From positions 186,001 through 250,000 of the forward strand of contig JAIRPN010000016.1 of the NCBI GenBank assembly GCA_031256975.1: a stretch of 64,000 nt of DNA, in the 5' to 3' direction. Under the pieces are notes generated by a model. The model did not search any database. It saw nothing but the letters and a program-made list of their open reading frames with translations, and had not been told where the DNA came from. Shown here one piece after another: positions 36,972 to 45,610 of the stretch. The position numbers and the translations under genes are program-made. Numbering within the stretch: position 1 is the stretch's first letter; each line of letters opens with the position of its first letter. Source of the DNA: Verrucomicrobiales bacterium. Its GTDB lineage: Bacteria > Verrucomicrobiota > Verrucomicrobiia > Methylacidiphilales > JAAUTS01.

Positions 36972-37677
36972 ACGTTAGCGGTTGATAACCTTCCGTCAAA
37001 GCCGTTTCCACGATGTCTTGGATTTGTAACTTGATCGGCTCGAATTTCAAATCGTTGGGATGCAGGCTGAGCCGGATCACGTCCTTGGTTTTCAACAGTC
37101 GTGCGAACAGCCATTTGTTCCAGCGCAGCGACACGTCGCGACGCCATTTGGCACGGGTGCTGTAGCACAAGGATTGCGTCTCGGTCTTTTGCAAATTGCG
37201 CAGGTTTTGGAAATATTTCAGCCGCGTGGTGTAGGTGAAATTCATCCGTTTTAAAATCACGTCCTGTTCTTCCGGCATCAGCCACGCCGGGGCGATGAAT
37301 CCCTCCGGTTTCCAGCCCTGTTCTTCCCACAGGGTCAGCGCACGGGTCAGGCGATGACGCACTTCGCCGTCGCTCAGGTCGAGAAACTCCGCCTCGTTGG
37401 CGGTGTACAATTTGGTCCAGAAAAACGAACCACTGCCCTGCCCGACCCGGTCATGGTAATAACCGTGCACCACCAGATCATCATTGGCGGCCTGCCGTTC
37501 GCCGAGATACGCTAACGACGAAGCGCTGTCCTTGGTCGCTTTCTGGTGATGGTAATGCGGCACCACCAAAATCGACACATTCTTCACGCCCCAGATGTTC
37601 AACGTTTCGATCTGCTCTTTGATCGCGGCGTGTGAACCGGGATGATAGTCATGCAGGGAAACAATCAGATGCTTCAT
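36949..37677 (-). CDS. Polysaccharide deacetylase-like (DUF2334-type) protein
   Basis: 242 residues. VSLHDYHPGS at the start, a histidine-rich PHYHHQ segment near 41-46 and DDLVVHGYYHD near 67-77 fit the DUF2334 branch of the NodB/YdjC deacetylase fold, with His/Asp metal ligands. No signal peptide. Stop/start overlap with both neighbours (4 bp and 23 bp) makes it part of a GT4-GNAT-deacetylase-GT4 operon, probably acting on a glycolipid or nucleotide-sugar product. Confidence 0.75.
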   Translation of the reverse strand: MKHLIVSLHDYHPGSHAAIKEQIETLNIWGVKNVSILVVPHYHHQKATKDSASSLAYLGERQAANDDLVVHGYYHDRVGQGSGSFFWTKLYTANEAEFLDLSDGEVRHRLTRALTLWEEQGWKPEGFIAPAWLMPEEQDVILKRMNFTYTTRLKYFQNLRNLQKTETQSLCYSTRAKWRRDVSLRWNKWLFARLLKTKDVIRLSLHPNDLKFEPIKLQIQDIVETALTEGYQPLTYAAYAKQ

Positions 37678-38372
37678 TCGGCCTCCAACTTTCCACGCAA
37701 ATCATTGCCGTAAACCTTCGACCCGGCGGTCAGGTCTTTCACCACCGTGAACAGGTAAATCGGCGTGTCAACATAACGGCGGTATTTGGTCACCTCGACA
37801 TCATCCTTCAATTCAAACCCAAAGCGCGCGAACATCTTCGCCCCGCGCCGCGACTCAAACACCACCATCTGCCCGTACACTGACTTTTCGCCATTAGCGA
37901 CCAGATAGTCGAAGAAAAAATCCAGCAATGCGCGGGTGCGCGGCACACTCTTCGCCCCGGGATACATGTTGATATGAAAGTGCGCCATGTTCTCCGGTGT
38001 TAGCGGCGTCTCCTTGCGCCCGCGCGTGAGCAGCCACCAGACATAACGGCGGGAATCCTTGTTGTAAGTAAACGCCAGGCGCCACAATAATTTTAACGCG
38101 CGCCAAATGCCGGTGCGCACATTATAAGCCGACTGCTTGTCGGGGAAACGGCTGCCGAGAATATATCCCTGCACCTCGCCATTGACCTCCAGGATCACCG
38201 ACGACTCCGGCTCCACATCGGTGTAATAAGCCGTCAAAAAATCCGCGAACAATTCACGGTCTTGGAAAATCGTATCCACCGGTTTGCCGAGGAATCCCGT
38301 GTCGCAACAAATCCTGCGCACCGCCTCGCGGTCACGCGGCTCATATTTCCTGATGATAAAATCCTGTTCCAT
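37674..38372 (-). CDS. GNAT-family N-acetyltransferase
   Basis: 232 residues from the ATG at 38372. FIIRKYEPRDREAVRRIC is the GNAT beta1-alpha1 start; VNGEVQGYILGSR and the C-terminal ESRRGAKMFARFGFEL fit the acetyl-CoA fold, though the classic Q/R-x-x-G-x-G/A loop is not obvious. The middle holds an insert of about 60 residues. Between the GT4 and deacetylase genes, so it may acylate the same glycoconjugate. Confidence 0.78.
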   Translation of the reverse strand: MEQDFIIRKYEPRDREAVRRICCDTGFLGKPVDTIFQDRELFADFLTAYYTDVEPESSVILEVNGEVQGYILGSRFPDKQSAYNVRTGIWRALKLLWRLAFTYNKDSRRYVWWLLTRGRKETPLTPENMAHFHINMYPGAKSVPRTRALLDFFFDYLVANGEKSVYGQMVVFESRRGAKMFARFGFELKDDVEVTKYRRYVDTPIYLFTVVKDLTAGSKVYGNDLRGKLEAE

Positions 38373-38385
38373 GCAAAACTCGTGG

Positions 38386-39555
38386 TTAGCGTGCCTTCTT
38401 GCGCGCAATTTCCTGTTCGTAAACCGCAAAGATCTTCTCGAATGATTTCACCCAGCTGTAATCCCTCAGCACGCGCGCCGACGCCTGTTCGCCAAGCGCC
38501 TTGCGGTCCAGCGTCGAGTAACGCCTGATCGCCGCCGCCAATGACGAAGGCGTATTCTCCTCCGCCCAATGTTCCAAACCTGCAAAGATATTCGCGTCCA
38601 TGTAACTACCGCGAATTCCCACCACCGGGCACGCGCAAGCCTGGCTCTCCATCGTCACCAAGCCGAAAGTCTCGCACACGCCCGGATGCACAAACAGATC
38701 CGCCGTATGATAATATTCCGCCAGTTCCTGGCCGTTGGCGCAATACGACAACCAATGCAACTGCGGCAGCGTCTTCTGCGCTTCCAGCACCACCGAACGC
38801 AAGGCGCCGTCGCCGACAATCAGCAGCTCAAACTTGCGTTCCGTGTCGCGCGCCAGAATTTTGAACGCCTCCACCAAGGTTTTGGTATTCTTCTCCCCCG
38901 CCAAACGTCCGACGTACAACAGGAAAATTGCGTCGTCGCTAATGCCCAACTTCCGGCGCAGTTCATGGTTAGCCTGTCCCGGCTGGAAAATTTCCGTATC
39001 CACGCCCAAATGCACCGTCGCCGTCCTCGCCACGCCCCATTCGCGCAGCAAGTTCGACAAATAAGCCGACGGCACCAACGCGTTGTCGAAGGTGTTGTAC
39101 AGCCGCCGGATGTAATCCTGCGCGTAAGTCATGCCCACATCGCGAATCCACGGCCCGAAATATTTCAGCGTCGTGCGCAAATACGCCTCGGGAAAGTGCG
39201 AATGATAAAATCCAACCACCGGAATATTCAGTTCCGCGCCTGCATGGATCATCCGCCAGCCCAGATGATACGGGTCGCCCGACTCGATAATGTCCGGCCG
39301 TTCCTCATAAATCATCCGTTCGGCCTGTTTCAAGTGGAACAGAATGCGGTACCGCGACGTGCTGTTGATCTTCGGCGACGCGATCTTGCAGGTCGTCAAC
39401 CGCCCCTCGCGGACCACCTCGGTCCGGTTGCCCGGAATAATCAGCACGTGCTCGTGGCTGGTATGCTTGAGAATGTAATTGCGCTTTTCCGTCAGATAAC
39501 GGCGCACTCCACCGCTCACCTCGGAATAAAACTGTGTCGCATCACAAATCTTCAT
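38386..39555 (-). CDS. GT4-family glycosyltransferase
   Basis: 389 residues from the ATG at 39555. YSEVSGGVRRYLTEKRNYI at the N-terminus resembles GT4 enzymes of the mannosyl/sulfoquinovosyl type; LLYVGRLAGEKNTKTLVEAF and HTADLFVHPGVCETFGLVTMESQACACPVV are the donor-site stretches. Its last codon and stop are supplied by a CGCTAAC copy (CGC TAA). First gene of the GT4-GNAT-deacetylase-GT4 set. Confidence 0.88.
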   Translation of the reverse strand: MKICDATQFYSEVSGGVRRYLTEKRNYILKHTSHEHVLIIPGNRTEVVREGRLTTCKIASPKINSTSRYRILFHLKQAERMIYEERPDIIESGDPYHLGWRMIHAGAELNIPVVGFYHSHFPEAYLRTTLKYFGPWIRDVGMTYAQDYIRRLYNTFDNALVPSAYLSNLLREWGVARTATVHLGVDTEIFQPGQANHELRRKLGISDDAIFLLYVGRLAGEKNTKTLVEAFKILARDTERKFELLIVGDGALRSVVLEAQKTLPQLHWLSYCANGQELAEYYHTADLFVHPGVCETFGLVTMESQACACPVVGIRGSYMDANIFAGLEHWAEENTPSSLAAAIRRYSTLDRKALGEQASARVLRDYSWVKSFEKIFAVYEQEIARKKAR

Positions 39556-39622
39556 GAAATTAGCCTGCCAGTATGCTCTGACTCCTCCCGCCACTCAAGC
39601 GAAAGGATTGCCGCCGGGTCTC

Positions 39623-39979
39623 TTATTGAAAATAAGTATCCTCGTGCGCGTAGGCCGGGGCGCAGCAGCAGAGGAAACGGATCGCGGTTAGCGCCTTGAT
39701 TTGATGCCAGGCACCCGGCGGAATCAACACCGCCTCGCCCGGGCCGATTTCGCGCGATTCGCCGTCGATTTCCATCACGCCGCGGCCTTCGAGGATGAAA
39801 TAAATCTCCTCGCTCAATTTGTGGTAATGACGGTCGGTTTGGCCGTTAGCGGACAATTGGGCCTCCGCCAGGCTTTGGTTCTGCACCGGAGCATTGGCGC
39901 GGTCGAGAATACTGCGGATGGTGGAGCCGTCCTTGGTGGTGAACGGCGGCTGCTCGGCGAGATTTCTGACGGTCATCAT
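39623..39979 (-). CDS. Cupin-domain protein
   Basis: 118 residues, one cupin barrel. Motif 1 HYHKLSEEIYFILEGRGVME and motif 2 PGEAVLIPPGAWHQI carry the metal-binding His/Glu/His set. Stand-alone cupins of this size serve as small metal sensors, isomerases or dioxygenases; the substrate is not evident. It precedes rhamnulokinase by 63 bp on the opposite side of that gene's stop, so a sugar-related role is possible. Confidence 0.8.
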   Translation of the reverse strand: MMTVRNLAEQPPFTTKDGSTIRSILDRANAPVQNQSLAEAQLSANGQTDRHYHKLSEEIYFILEGRGVMEIDGESREIGPGEAVLIPPGAWHQIKALTAIRFLCCCAPAYAHEDTYFQ

Positions 39980-40042
39980 GGCGGCGACAGCATGCGGTTT
40001 TTCCGCCGCCGCTTCAAACCAATTATCGCCGCAATTTCGCCG

Positions 40043-41509
40043 TTAGCGTCCGGTCAGGTAATGAAAACGCGCCGCCGCCTCGTCCCAGGCCGCGGTGTTT
40101 TGCGGCAGGTAGTCGGTGGTCGCGAAGGAATTGCGAACCAAGGCCCGGCCTTCCGCCAACGACGAGATTTCGCCGAGCGACAACAGTTGCATCAGGATGT
40201 TGCCGAGGGAAGTGGCCTCGACCGGCCCGGCGATCACCCGGCAGTTGGTTGCATCGGCGGCGAACTGGTTGAGCATCGCGTTTTGCGAACCGCCGCCGAC
40301 AATGTGCAGAATGCCGACCGGTTTCCCGGTTAGCGTCTCCAATTTTTCAATCACCGTGCGGTATTTCAACGCCAGGCTTTCGAAGATGCAACGTGCGATT
40401 TGTCCCACCGTTAGCGGCACCGTTTGGTTGGTGCGACGGCAATAATTGGCAATCGCCTCGGTCATGTCCACAGGCGCCTGGAAATCCGCAGCATCGGGAT
40501 CGACCAGCGAACCGAAAGCCGGTTCCGCCGCCGCCAAGCGCACGATTTCGTCGTAGCTCAATTTTTCGCCGTTAGCGTCCCACACCCGCTTGCTTTCCTG
40601 CAACAGCCACATGCCGGCAATATTTTTCAAAAAGCGGACCGTGTCGCGCACGCCCGATTCGTTGGAAAATCCCGCGCGAAAACTTTCCCCGGTCAAGATC
40701 GGTTCCGGAAGTTCGCGCCCGATCAACGACCAGGTTCCCGAGCTCAGGAACACCGGTTCCCTTTCCACCGCCGGAATCCCCGCCACCGCCGAAGCGGTAT
40801 CATGACAGCCCGGCAGAATCACCTGCAATCCGGTCTCACCCACTTCCTGCTGCACCGACGCTAACAACGGTCCCAGATTCGTTCCGGCCTTCTCCAGTTT
40901 GCTGAATAGTTTTTCCGGGAATCCCATCTTCTCGATCAATTCCAAATCCCACATCTGGCTCTTCGCGTCCAACAATTGCCCGGTGCTGGCAATGCTGCAT
41001 TCGTTCACCTTCCTGCCGGTCAGCAGGTAATTCACCAGGCAGGGCATGAACAGCAACTGGTCGGCCTTTGCCAGATCCCGTTCCGCCAGCAACTGGTACA
41101 GCGTGTTGAAAAACATGAACTGGATGCCCGTGCGACGGTAAATCTCCTCCTGCGGCATGCGGCTGTAGGCCAGCTCCATCATGCCGTCGGTGCGGTTGTC
41201 CCGATACTGGAACGGCTGGGCCAGCAGCCTGCCATTGGCATCCAGCAATCCGTAATCGACGCCCCAGTTGTCCACGCCGAGCGACACGACCTGTTCGCCG
41301 TACTCGCTAACGGCGATCTTGATTCCTTCCTTGATATGGCGGAACAACGCGTCGAAATCCCAGTGCCAGCCCGAGGCATCCTTGACCTGCTCGCTGGGAA
41401 AACGGTTCAACTCTTTCAGCGTTAGCGTCGCACCATCGTAAACGCCCGCCAGCACCCGGCCGCTGCCCGCACCCAAATCCACCGCCAAACAAACCTTCGT
41501 CGTGGTCAT
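40043..41509 (-). CDS. rhaB: Rhamnulokinase
   Basis: 488 residues, FGGY kinase. AVDLGAGSGRVLAG (phosphate 1), GVDNWGVDYGLLDANG, YRDNRTDGM and TGIQFMFFNTLYQL are close to RhaB sequences; ILHIVGGGSQNAMLNQ is the second phosphate/adenosine motif. It phosphorylates L-rhamnulose. No isomerase or aldolase lies beside it in the window. Eight dispersed motif copies fall in this gene, one forming its stop codon. Confidence 0.9.
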   Translation of the reverse strand: MTTTKVCLAVDLGAGSGRVLAGVYDGATLTLKELNRFPSEQVKDASGWHWDFDALFRHIKEGIKIAVSEYGEQVVSLGVDNWGVDYGLLDANGRLLAQPFQYRDNRTDGMMELAYSRMPQEEIYRRTGIQFMFFNTLYQLLAERDLAKADQLLFMPCLVNYLLTGRKVNECSIASTGQLLDAKSQMWDLELIEKMGFPEKLFSKLEKAGTNLGPLLASVQQEVGETGLQVILPGCHDTASAVAGIPAVEREPVFLSSGTWSLIGRELPEPILTGESFRAGFSNESGVRDTVRFLKNIAGMWLLQESKRVWDANGEKLSYDEIVRLAAAEPAFGSLVDPDAADFQAPVDMTEAIANYCRRTNQTVPLTVGQIARCIFESLALKYRTVIEKLETLTGKPVGILHIVGGGSQNAMLNQFAADATNCRVIAGPVEATSLGNILMQLLSLGEISSLAEGRALVRNSFATTDYLPQNTAAWDEAAARFHYLTGR

Positions 41510-41585
41510 ATATGATTAACTTCAAGCATAACCAATTCACATTCTGATTGCCAAGTTTTTCCCGCCGCCCCATTATTTCGCACTT

Positions 41586-42392
41586 GTGACACGTTCGGAG
41601 TTCCTCAAAATCATGGCCGCAGGCGCACTTGGCGCCGGTGTGCTGTCGCGCCTGGCCTCCCGCGCGCTGGCGCAACCCGCCGGAGAGACCGCCGTTAGCG
41701 GCTCTGCGGTCGGCAACGCCGCCACCCAACCTTGGCAACCGGTGCCGGTATTACAAGCCGAACCGCCTTCTCCCACCCGCTTCGCCTCCTCCGGCCCGGG
41801 ACTTGGCAACCGCATCGCCATCACCTTCGACGACGGCCCGACCCCCGGCGTCACCGAGATCGTGCTCAAGGAACTCGACAAGCGCAAAATCCGCGCCAGC
41901 TTTTTCATGATCGGCCGCAACGCCGAACGCTTCCCCAGCTTGGCCAAGGAAGTCGCCGATGCCGGACACGAAATCTGCAACCACACCTACACCCACCCGC
42001 AGCTCAGCGCCCTGCCCGCCGCCAAGGCCCAGTACGAAATTCAAAAGGCGCAGGAAGTCATCACCGCCGCCACCGGCCACGCGCCGAAATGGTTGCGCCC
42101 GCCCTACGGAGCCTTCCGCCGCAAGGACCAGGGCATCCTCGCCCAGCAACTCGGCCTCGGCGTCATCTGGTGGTCGGTTGACCCGCGCGACTGGTCGCAA
42201 CCCGGCGTCGGCCAGATCATCAACCGCGTCGTTAGCGCCACCCTGCCCGGCAGCGTCATCCTCTGCCACGACCTGCATCCGCAGACCGCCCAGGCCGTCG
42301 GCATCATCCTCGACCAATTGCAGGAAAAGGACTACAATTTCACCAACGTATCGGGCTTCCTCGGCGAGCCTTACGGGCCTTATTTCGGGTGA
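41586..42392 (+). CDS. Secreted polysaccharide deacetylase (NodB domain)
   Basis: 268 residues from a GTG at 41586. The N-terminus TRSEFLKIMAAGALGAG looks like a Tat-type signal that has lost its twin Arg; cleavage after ALA near residue 29 is likely. The NodB domain has TFDDGPTPG (catalytic Asp), HTYTHP (metal histidines), RPPYGAF and DLHPQT. It probably de-N-acetylates peptidoglycan or another periplasmic glycan. Divergent from rhaB. Confidence 0.88.
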   Translation: MTRSEFLKIMAAGALGAGVLSRLASRALAQPAGETAVSGSAVGNAATQPWQPVPVLQAEPPSPTRFASSGPGLGNRIAITFDDGPTPGVTEIVLKELDKRKIRASFFMIGRNAERFPSLAKEVADAGHEICNHTYTHPQLSALPAAKAQYEIQKAQEVITAATGHAPKWLRPPYGAFRRKDQGILAQQLGLGVIWWSVDPRDWSQPGVGQIINRVVSATLPGSVILCHDLHPQTAQAVGIILDQLQEKDYNFTNVSGFLGEPYGPYFG

Positions 42393-42401
42393 AATTGTCC
42401 C

Positions 42402-42430
42402 TTGACTTAACCCCGGCTTCTCTCCATTCT
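42402..42430 (+). promoter_or_regulatory. Candidate rpmG promoter
   Basis: TTGACT (42402-42407) lies 17 bp before CATTCT (42425-42430). The predicted start, about 42437, would leave almost no leader before the ATG at 42441 and no ribosome-binding site is visible, so the message may be leaderless. Confidence 0.4.
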
Positions 42431-42440
42431 TTTACCCCTT

Positions 42441-42605
42441 ATGAGAGACAAGATTACTTTGGAATGCACTGAAGCCAAGGCGGAAGGAAAGCCGGTTTCC
42501 CGTTATACCTCCACCCGCAACAAAAAGTTGCAGACCGAACGCTTGCAGGTAAAGAAATACAACCCGCACCTGCGCCGTCATACCCTGCACAAAGAAGTCA
42601 AATAA
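42441..42605 (+). CDS. rpmG: Ribosomal protein L33
   Basis: 54 residues. It begins [13 protein letters not shown] and continues through [16 protein letters not shown] and [14 protein letters not shown], the L33 pattern of the 50S subunit. Only one cysteine (residue 9) is present, so this is the zinc-independent (C-minus) form. A Rho-independent terminator follows 24 bp later. Confidence 0.95.
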   Translation: MRDKITLECTEAKAEGKPVSRYTSTRNKKLQTERLQVKKYNPHLRRHTLHKEVK

Positions 42606-42628
42606 CTTCCCCGCAGCTGTTTTTTTGG

Positions 42629-42655
42629 AAAACCCCGGCCCGTTCGGGGTTTTTT
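42629..42655 (+). terminator. Intrinsic terminator of rpmG
   Basis: AACCCCG (42631-42637) and CGGGGTT (42645-42651) form a 7-bp stem, extended by flanking A/T pairs, with a 7-base loop and a run of T residues to 42655. Confidence 0.9.
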
Positions 42656-42737
42656 CGTGCCCAAACAGAATGATGAAAAGTGAAGCGAATGGTGAAACAA
42701 AATACCGCTTATGCGGAAGTTGTGCTTGTTTCACTCT

Positions 42738-43766
42738 TCACTTTTTTAGATTCACTCTTTCCACGCTGCCGCGCTCGATCAGTTCCACCGCCATGTGCCG
42801 CCCGCTCAGCGAGTCCTTCGCCTTGAGCGACTGCTGCCACAGATTGAAGGCCGCCTTGCCCATGTCGGCGTGCGACTGGTGGATGGTGGTTAGCGGCGCG
42901 GAATAATACTCCGCCAGCGCGCCGTCGCCGAAACCGACCACCGACACATCCTGCGGAATCTTGAAACCCTGTTTGCGCAACACCTCGCAGGCGCCGATTG
43001 CCGCCGAGTCGCTAATGGCGATCACCGCGCTGAATTTCGTCCCCTCGGCCAGCACCCGCGCCATCGCCTGGCTGCCGCCCGCAATGTCGCTTCCCGCCAT
43101 GAAAATCATGTTGTCGTTCACCGACAATCCCGCCTTCATCAAAGCCCGGCGATAACCCGCCTGATGCTCCGCCGCGAAACTCGACGCCGGTTCGCCCGAC
43201 AAATACACCATCTCGCGATGTCCCTTCGACAACAGATACTCGGTGATTTTTTCCGCCCCCTGCTGCGCGTCTGCCACCACCCAGCCCACATTCTTGTACA
43301 ACGAAGCCGCCGCCGGGTAACGATGGAAAAATACGATCGGCACATCGCGGCCGGTGCTCAAATCCAGCAAGGCCCGCCGCTGCTCGATGCGCGCCATCGG
43401 ATAAACGAACAGGGCCTCCACCCGGCGCCCGATCATGCCGTTGACCAGTTCCAACTCGCGGCTGACATTCCCGTGCGAACTTCCGATCAGCACCTGGTAA
43501 CCGCGCGCCGACGCTTCCTCCTCCAGGCCCTGCACCATCTTCGCCGCATACACATCGCTCAACAACGGCACCACCACCCCGACCAGTCCGCTGGAACCAC
43601 CGCGCAGGCTGCGCGCCATCTGGTTGGGAATATAGCCGAGCCGCCGAGCCTCCGACATCACGCGGTCCTTGGTCGCCTTCGAAATATCGGGCGCGTTCCG
43701 CATCGCCTTGGAAACCGCCATGGTGGAAAGGTTAAGGCTGAGTGCAATATCCTTGAGAGTGGCCAT
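42738..43766 (-). CDS. LacI-family transcriptional regulator
   Basis: 342 residues. The N-terminal helix-turn-helix and hinge are clear (ATLKDIALSLNLSTMAVSKAM, then RRLGYIPNQMARSL), followed by a periplasmic-binding-like effector domain (GLVGVVVPLLSDVYAAKMVQGLE). Such regulators usually repress sugar-use genes; the target is not evident, though rhaB is nearby. It reads convergently toward rpmG. Confidence 0.92.
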   Translation of the reverse strand: MATLKDIALSLNLSTMAVSKAMRNAPDISKATKDRVMSEARRLGYIPNQMARSLRGGSSGLVGVVVPLLSDVYAAKMVQGLEEEASARGYQVLIGSSHGNVSRELELVNGMIGRRVEALFVYPMARIEQRRALLDLSTGRDVPIVFFHRYPAAASLYKNVGWVVADAQQGAEKITEYLLSKGHREMVYLSGEPASSFAAEHQAGYRRALMKAGLSVNDNMIFMAGSDIAGGSQAMARVLAEGTKFSAVIAISDSAAIGACEVLRKQGFKIPQDVSVVGFGDGALAEYYSAPLTTIHQSHADMGKAAFNLWQQSLKAKDSLSGRHMAVELIERGSVERVNLKK

Positions 43767-43827
43767 CCCAGCAAACTAAAGCCAAGACTGCTAATGGCGA
43801 GTCAAAACATTTAAACCATGGAGCCTG

Positions 43828-45150
43828 TCATTTGGGCTGCACCACGTAAGCAAACGGCAGCCATTTGCCATCGGCGGCCTTTTCAAACCCAACCTGTTCT
43901 GTTGCCGAAGTCAAATTTTCAAACGATGAACTAAAAATAAAGACTATAAACTCGCCGTTGCGCACATTCCCATTGCCGGTTGGCACTCCGGGCATTTTCA
44001 TCACATTGGTTTTTTCCCGTTTCAGGGCTTTTCCAACGGGCGGCCTCGTCGTACTGCACAATTTCTCCCATTTATCCTTGGAAATATGAGTCTTCGCCCA
44101 ATCGGACATCTCATCCCAAGCCTGCGCATATTTGCCATCATCGCATAGTTGCATGAAGGCGAGCGCCTGTTTTTGCAATATTTCATCCTCGCTTTCCGCC
44201 CTTGCCGGCACCACCACCGTGATCGCCATTAGCGCCGCAACCAACAATCCCGCCACTCCATAATACGCTGATTTCTGCCGATAGTTTTTGATCATAATCA
44301 TCCTTGTTCTGAGGTTTGGCATCGATTCGCCGATTGCCAGCGATCCGAAAGGAATCCGCGCTCCCGCATCCGCGCGTAAAATCTGCAGCAAGGTTTCCCC
44401 GTAAACTTCACCATTGGCGTCCGCCAATCCGTCAAGCGCGACTTCGTCCGCCGCTTCCTCGCGAAAACTTTTCCAACCGCTAACCGCCAGCCATGCGAAC
44501 GGATTGAACCAATGCAACGCATTCACCAACGCAAACAACCATCCCGTCGGAATGTCCAGCCAGCGAAAGTGCGCCAGTTCATGCAGGAATATTCCCGACA
44601 GTTGTTTCGTCGTTAACGACTTGGCCAAACCCGACGGCAGCAGAATTCTCGGCCGCAGCCATCCGAGCAGGGCCGGAACCGATACCTGCCCGGTCACAAC
44701 CAATCCAATCGGGGCGGTGACGCCGCTCACCCGTTTGCAGTCCTCCAATAATTCCAACAAACGCGAATCGGTGCACAGCCGTTCCCGCGACCATCTGCGA
44801 CCTGCCATTAGCGTCTGCACCACTAGCCAAAGCAAGAACACCAACACTCCCGCCAGCCAAATCAACGCTAGCCATGACACGGTCAAGGTACCGCCCGAAG
44901 GCGCGCTAACCGCAACAGATTTCGCCACGAACGGTATATTTTCCAACAGCTTTCCTTCCGGCAGCACCCGTCCCGTCACTGACGGCAACAACGGCAGTTT
45001 CCACGGCACCAAAAACGCCAACGCCGCCAACCACCACAATAACCGCCGCCCCGACGCCTTCATCCGCCCCGCCAGCCAGCGATTCACCAGCCAAACCACA
45101 CCAACGGAAAAAGTTCCGCGCAGGGATTGCTCCAACAAGGTCGCGATCAT
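43828..45150 (-). CDS. BlaR1-like M56 membrane protease with C-terminal DUF4019
   Basis: 440 residues. Membrane helices at about 12-24, 35-50, 90-113 and 298-315 surround the M56 zinc protease motif HELAH (190-194). After the last helix, instead of a penicillin-binding sensor, a periplasmic DUF4019-type domain (about 325-440) follows with QALAFMQLCDDGKYAQAWD and WLPFAYV. The protease would be expected to cleave the BlaI-like repressor encoded immediately upstream (4-bp overlap) after an outside signal. Confidence 0.85.
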   Translation of the reverse strand: MIATLLEQSLRGTFSVGVVWLVNRWLAGRMKASGRRLLWWLAALAFLVPWKLPLLPSVTGRVLPEGKLLENIPFVAKSVAVSAPSGGTLTVSWLALIWLAGVLVFLLWLVVQTLMAGRRWSRERLCTDSRLLELLEDCKRVSGVTAPIGLVVTGQVSVPALLGWLRPRILLPSGLAKSLTTKQLSGIFLHELAHFRWLDIPTGWLFALVNALHWFNPFAWLAVSGWKSFREEAADEVALDGLADANGEVYGETLLQILRADAGARIPFGSLAIGESMPNLRTRMIMIKNYRQKSAYYGVAGLLVAALMAITVVVPARAESEDEILQKQALAFMQLCDDGKYAQAWDEMSDWAKTHISKDKWEKLCSTTRPPVGKALKREKTNVMKMPGVPTGNGNVRNGEFIVFIFSSSFENLTSATEQVGFEKAADGKWLPFAYVVQPK

Positions 45151-45527
45151 AATTCCTTTTTCTTGGATTTTAAAATTTTCTCCAATTCCGCCAGCTCCGC
45201 CACGCTCAATTTCCGCGAATTCACAAAGTGCGCCAGCATCGGCGTTAACGACCCGTCAAAAATCCGCGACAAAAACGACTCCGACTCCACCGAACGCAAC
45301 TGCTTTTCATCATAAGCGGGCGAATACCAATACGCCTTCCCCTCCTTTTCAAACTGCAGTGCACCCTTCTTCACCAATCGATTCAACAAAGTCTTAATCG
45401 TCGCCACCGACCAATCTGTCTTATCCACCAAACGCTCAATCACCTCCTGCGCCAAACACGGCGACTTCTCCCAAACAGCCTTCATCACCAACCATTCACC
45501 CTCGGAAACACGCGGAATATTCTTCAT
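45147..45527 (-). CDS. BlaI/MecI-family repressor
   Basis: 126 residues. A winged-helix repressor: IPRVSEGEWLVMKAVWEKSP at the start and WSVATIKTLLNRLVKKGAL as recognition helix region, with a dimerisation tail. It is coupled to the M56 protease gene (ATGA overlap) and preceded by two palindromic operators. In the known Bla/Mec systems the protease inactivates the repressor. No ribosome-binding site precedes the ATG. Confidence 0.93.
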   Translation of the reverse strand: MKNIPRVSEGEWLVMKAVWEKSPCLAQEVIERLVDKTDWSVATIKTLLNRLVKKGALQFEKEGKAYWYSPAYDEKQLRSVESESFLSRIFDGSLTPMLAHFVNSRKLSVAELAELEKILKSKKKEL

Positions 45528-45565
45528 TTACACTTGTAAATACAACATCGATTACATTTGTAAAT
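45527..45565 (-). promoter_or_regulatory. Two BlaI-type operators over the blaI-like promoter
   Basis: TTTACACTTGTAAA (45527-45540) is a perfect palindrome apart from the 2-bp centre, and TTACATTTGTAA (45552-45563) is the same motif 24 bp away. Both match the TACAnnTGTA operator of BlaI/MecI. On the minus strand TTTACA (45564-45559) and TATTTA (45542-45537), 16 bp apart, could be -35 and -10, so each operator covers one promoter box. The divergent proC promoter may also be affected. Confidence 0.75.
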
Positions 45566-45610
45566 AAAAAAATAAGTTTTGCGTTTAAAGTTTTGCGTTA
45601 ACCTTTCCCC

